NCBI GenBank assembly: GCA_028023455.1
Contig: JAQFVV010012423.1
Location: 3,891,753-3,955,752, forward strand
Length of the DNA: 64,000 nt
Direction: 5' to 3'
From: Epiperipatus broadwayi
Taxonomy: Eukaryota; Onychophora; Udeonychophora; Euonychophora; Peripatidae
This document shows, one piece after another, positions 61,462 through 64,000 of this stretch (positions are counted from its first letter, which is position 1; every line of letters begins with the position of its first letter). The position numbers were made by a program, and so were the translations under genes. The notes beneath the pieces were generated by a model. The model was given only the letters and a program-made list of their open reading frames with translations. It was not told where the DNA came from and ran no database searches.

Positions 61462-64000
61462 ACACAAGTTTATCAGCTTGATCAAAAGAGCCAACTCTTT
61501 GCAGCATGAGAAATATGTATATGCTACTGACGGGAATATATACAAACTTTACTTTATCACGTTCAGTCTCTTTAGTTATCTATAACTACTAAACTTTTAA
61601 AAGGAAAAAGTATATTTAGTAAGGGACTTACGAATACTTCACTAAAACAATATACTTATGATTGCACTCGAGGCTGGTTTAATCTTTAGTAATATAATAA
61701 TTAAAGGTTGAAAAGCCACATTTATATTATATTAATTAATTTACTAAATGACAAAATATGAATTTGGGTTTCGAAACAATGTACCCGAAATGACACTATA
61801 TAAATAATAATACGAAGATGTTAAATTTATATGTTTAAAAAACATATTCTATAATCAAATGTACGCCATTTTTGAAACATAGGCACAACTAATAATAATT
61901 GAAAATAAGCAAAAAAGCAAAATATAACTGCAGTGTTTTAAATTATATAGCAAAACATTAATTAATGAAATTTACAAAAAGTATTTCATATTATAGAATT
62001 TAAAGATGATTTGAAAAACAATTTGAGATGGAATTTGAGTAATATAGTTAGCTAACCTGTTTTTGAAGAAATCATGATTGTTTTTGAGAATTCACAGAGC
62101 TCTGCTATTTTAAATAATATTATAACAGTTCTATAGCTGGACTGGATAGATTCGAGCTGGAACAAAGGTGAGTTCTTTGGCGGCTTATGGCATGTTCTTG
62201 TTCAGTTGCAGAGATGATTTAAAATGGTGTTGGAGCAGAAAGGCAATTCCCTTTTAGTGGCTTATGACTGTCTTTTTTATTTGGTGTAAAGAAAGCACGT
62301 TGGTTGTTGCTTGGCATTTGATGGATTGAACTTCTGGCGTTCTATCAAAGAATGGAACAAAATTGTAACTGACTTTAGCCAGACATGGTAAAATTAAACA
62401 ATTTATAACTTGGATAATAATAGCTCTTCAAAAGCAAGATGGAGTATATCTTCCCGCTTAAAATAAGCCTATTTATACATTTCAACTAAACTTTAACACC
62501 TTTTTGGAATTTCATTAGCCTCGGGACCAATTGACTTTTAATTAAACAAAATAATATAATTTAATTTCTACAACAGATAACGTCTCAAAGTGTTACATTT
62601 AATTACTTAAAATTATTAAAATATATAAATTATATAATTTGATTCCGTTTCATTAATTAAATTCCCTTTTAAGTGTTAAAGAATGTTAAAGCTTAGCAGA
62701 AGGAGCAGGTATTCTGATTTAATGATAAAGATTTTTGTTGCAAACAAAAATCAATCAATAAACTAGATTTTACTTTTTACCGAGGTGCAGTCATTGAGTG
62801 ATATCTTGTTTGCACAAAATTCTCATTTTTAATTACAAATGGATGATTTTTATTTTACTGAAATAAATAACTTTTAACATATTTGTTCTTACAATATTAT
62901 TTGTTTATTTAAAAAAAGGCAAATTTAAAGAAAATACTTTAGTTTCAATTATATATGTAAAACATTAAATCAAAAAACCGTTAAATATAATTTAAAGAAA
63001 AGGTTTTACAGGATCTTTATTTAAACTTATATATATATCATTCCAATGTTTAACTTATCCATCCACATACGAATATAATAGCAAATATAATTAAGAATTG
63101 ACTGAAAATTAATAAATATTTTATAATAAATTATGAGCATTTTCCCCGCTATATAATTTTATCAAACCTGTCTAATTATAGCATGGTTTCGTATGTAAAT
63201 GGATGATGCAATTCACAAGCCATTATAGCAAAGTTTTCCCGCTCGACTTATATATAACATTTTTACATTTAACATTTTTATATTTAAGATAGGTTAGAAA
63301 CCTGATTTCAGGCAGAGTAGGTCATTAGGTTGATGGTGAAGCGGAAAGGGATTGGAGGTTTCTGTTTCATATCAGTAAACTTGGTAAAAAAAACAAATAA
63401 AAAAAAAAAGACTTTACTTATATAAACACAGAGAGGTAAATAATGGCTTTCTTCACATTATAACTGCTGGCCTAATCCTACAGTAAAATATGATAATACA
63501 TCATGCTAAATTACACTATATAATACATTTAGTGCTTCTAACAATTATCAATACACATAATGAAATCATTGGTTATTAGTTATTATTTTAAACTTAAACA
63601 GATATATACCGTAACGAGTATACCTCTTTGTCAAAATAATGGATATGTTTTATATATATATAAAATATACTACGTAGGTAATAAATATATAAAAGGGTAT
63701 ATAGATAATATATGGATAAAATATAAAGTATATAATAGATAAAATGTATATAGATAAATAAAATGTATATAATAACAATATAAAGGGTATAAAAATAAAT
63801 ATAGGGTGTATAATAGTATATATGTAAGGTATATAAATAAAATGTAGAGTGTATAATATATATAGAAGATCAAATCACTCCAAAAAAATAACTAACGATT
63901 TAAATAGGATCTGGGAAGTGTTTTGAAGTAGTAACTGCCAGCGTGGGGTTGAATCAACATCCCAATAGATCATCATCATCTTCATCAGATGTTCAACGCT
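61462..64000. other. AT-rich non-coding DNA
   Basis: No gene seen. From about 63650 to 63870 there is a degenerate array of phrases such as ATAAAATGTATATAGATAAAT and TATAAAGGGTATA, a decayed minisatellite. A (CAT)n-like TCATCATCATCTTCATC run lies at 63970. Confidence 0.45.

Noticed and set aside
63650-63870. Possible CRISPR-like or satellite array
   Set aside because: The units are irregular AT-rich phrases with no constant repeat and spacer lengths, and the genome is eukaryotic.

Overview
The window is AT-rich eukaryotic DNA, most likely from an invertebrate animal. It has long (AT)n microsatellites, homopolymer runs, short tRNA-derived SINE-like copies, Penelope-like elements (PLEs), non-LTR (LINE) remnants and LTR-retroelements. 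It has no operons, ribosome binding sites or compact gene packing. The species cannot be named from what is visible. No intact host protein-coding gene can be supported; nearly everything recognisable is mobile-element sequence, most of it decayed.

Layout. 1-8 kb: AT-rich DNA with a long near-perfect palindrome (2541-2762), a fold-back element (5816-5991), a tRNA-derived SINE (5155-5233) and two PLE fragments facing apart (6480-7745) between (AT)n tracts. 8-19.8 kb: mostly featureless, with two more SINE copies, a third at 17.9 kb, a PLE tail (14641-14795) and a minus-strand LINE reverse transcriptase remnant (15690-16440). 19.83-27.61 kb: a complete-looking, young LTR element with 2.6-kb LTRs and one 387-codon ORF on the minus strand, inserted in an (AT)n tract. 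27.66-27.91 kb: a PLE-end fold-back. 28.4-30.9 kb: a plus-strand LINE remnant with SGNH-like, endonuclease and partial RT regions in that order. 31-40.1 kb: mostly unassigned DNA with several tandem duplications. 40.47-43.06 kb: a broken Ty3/Gypsy-like gag-protease segment preceded by a 15-residue coiled-coil repeat. 43.71-46.67 kb: two PLE RT copies head to head, the minus copy also carrying a GIY-YIG region and a hammerhead-like motif. 46.7-64 kb: mostly unassigned AT-rich DNA with microsatellites, a duplicated (AT)n-flanked block and a 500-N assembly gap.

The most interesting item is the LTR element. Its only long ORF has no RT, integrase, protease or zinc-knuckle signature that I can see, yet the LTRs differ by only a handful of changes, so it moved recently and presumably relied on another element's enzymes. 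Second is the repeated arrangement of PLE pieces as inverted, outward-pointing pairs beside (AT)n tracts, with hammerhead-ribozyme-like motifs at several PLE ends. All family assignments were made by eye from translated motifs.
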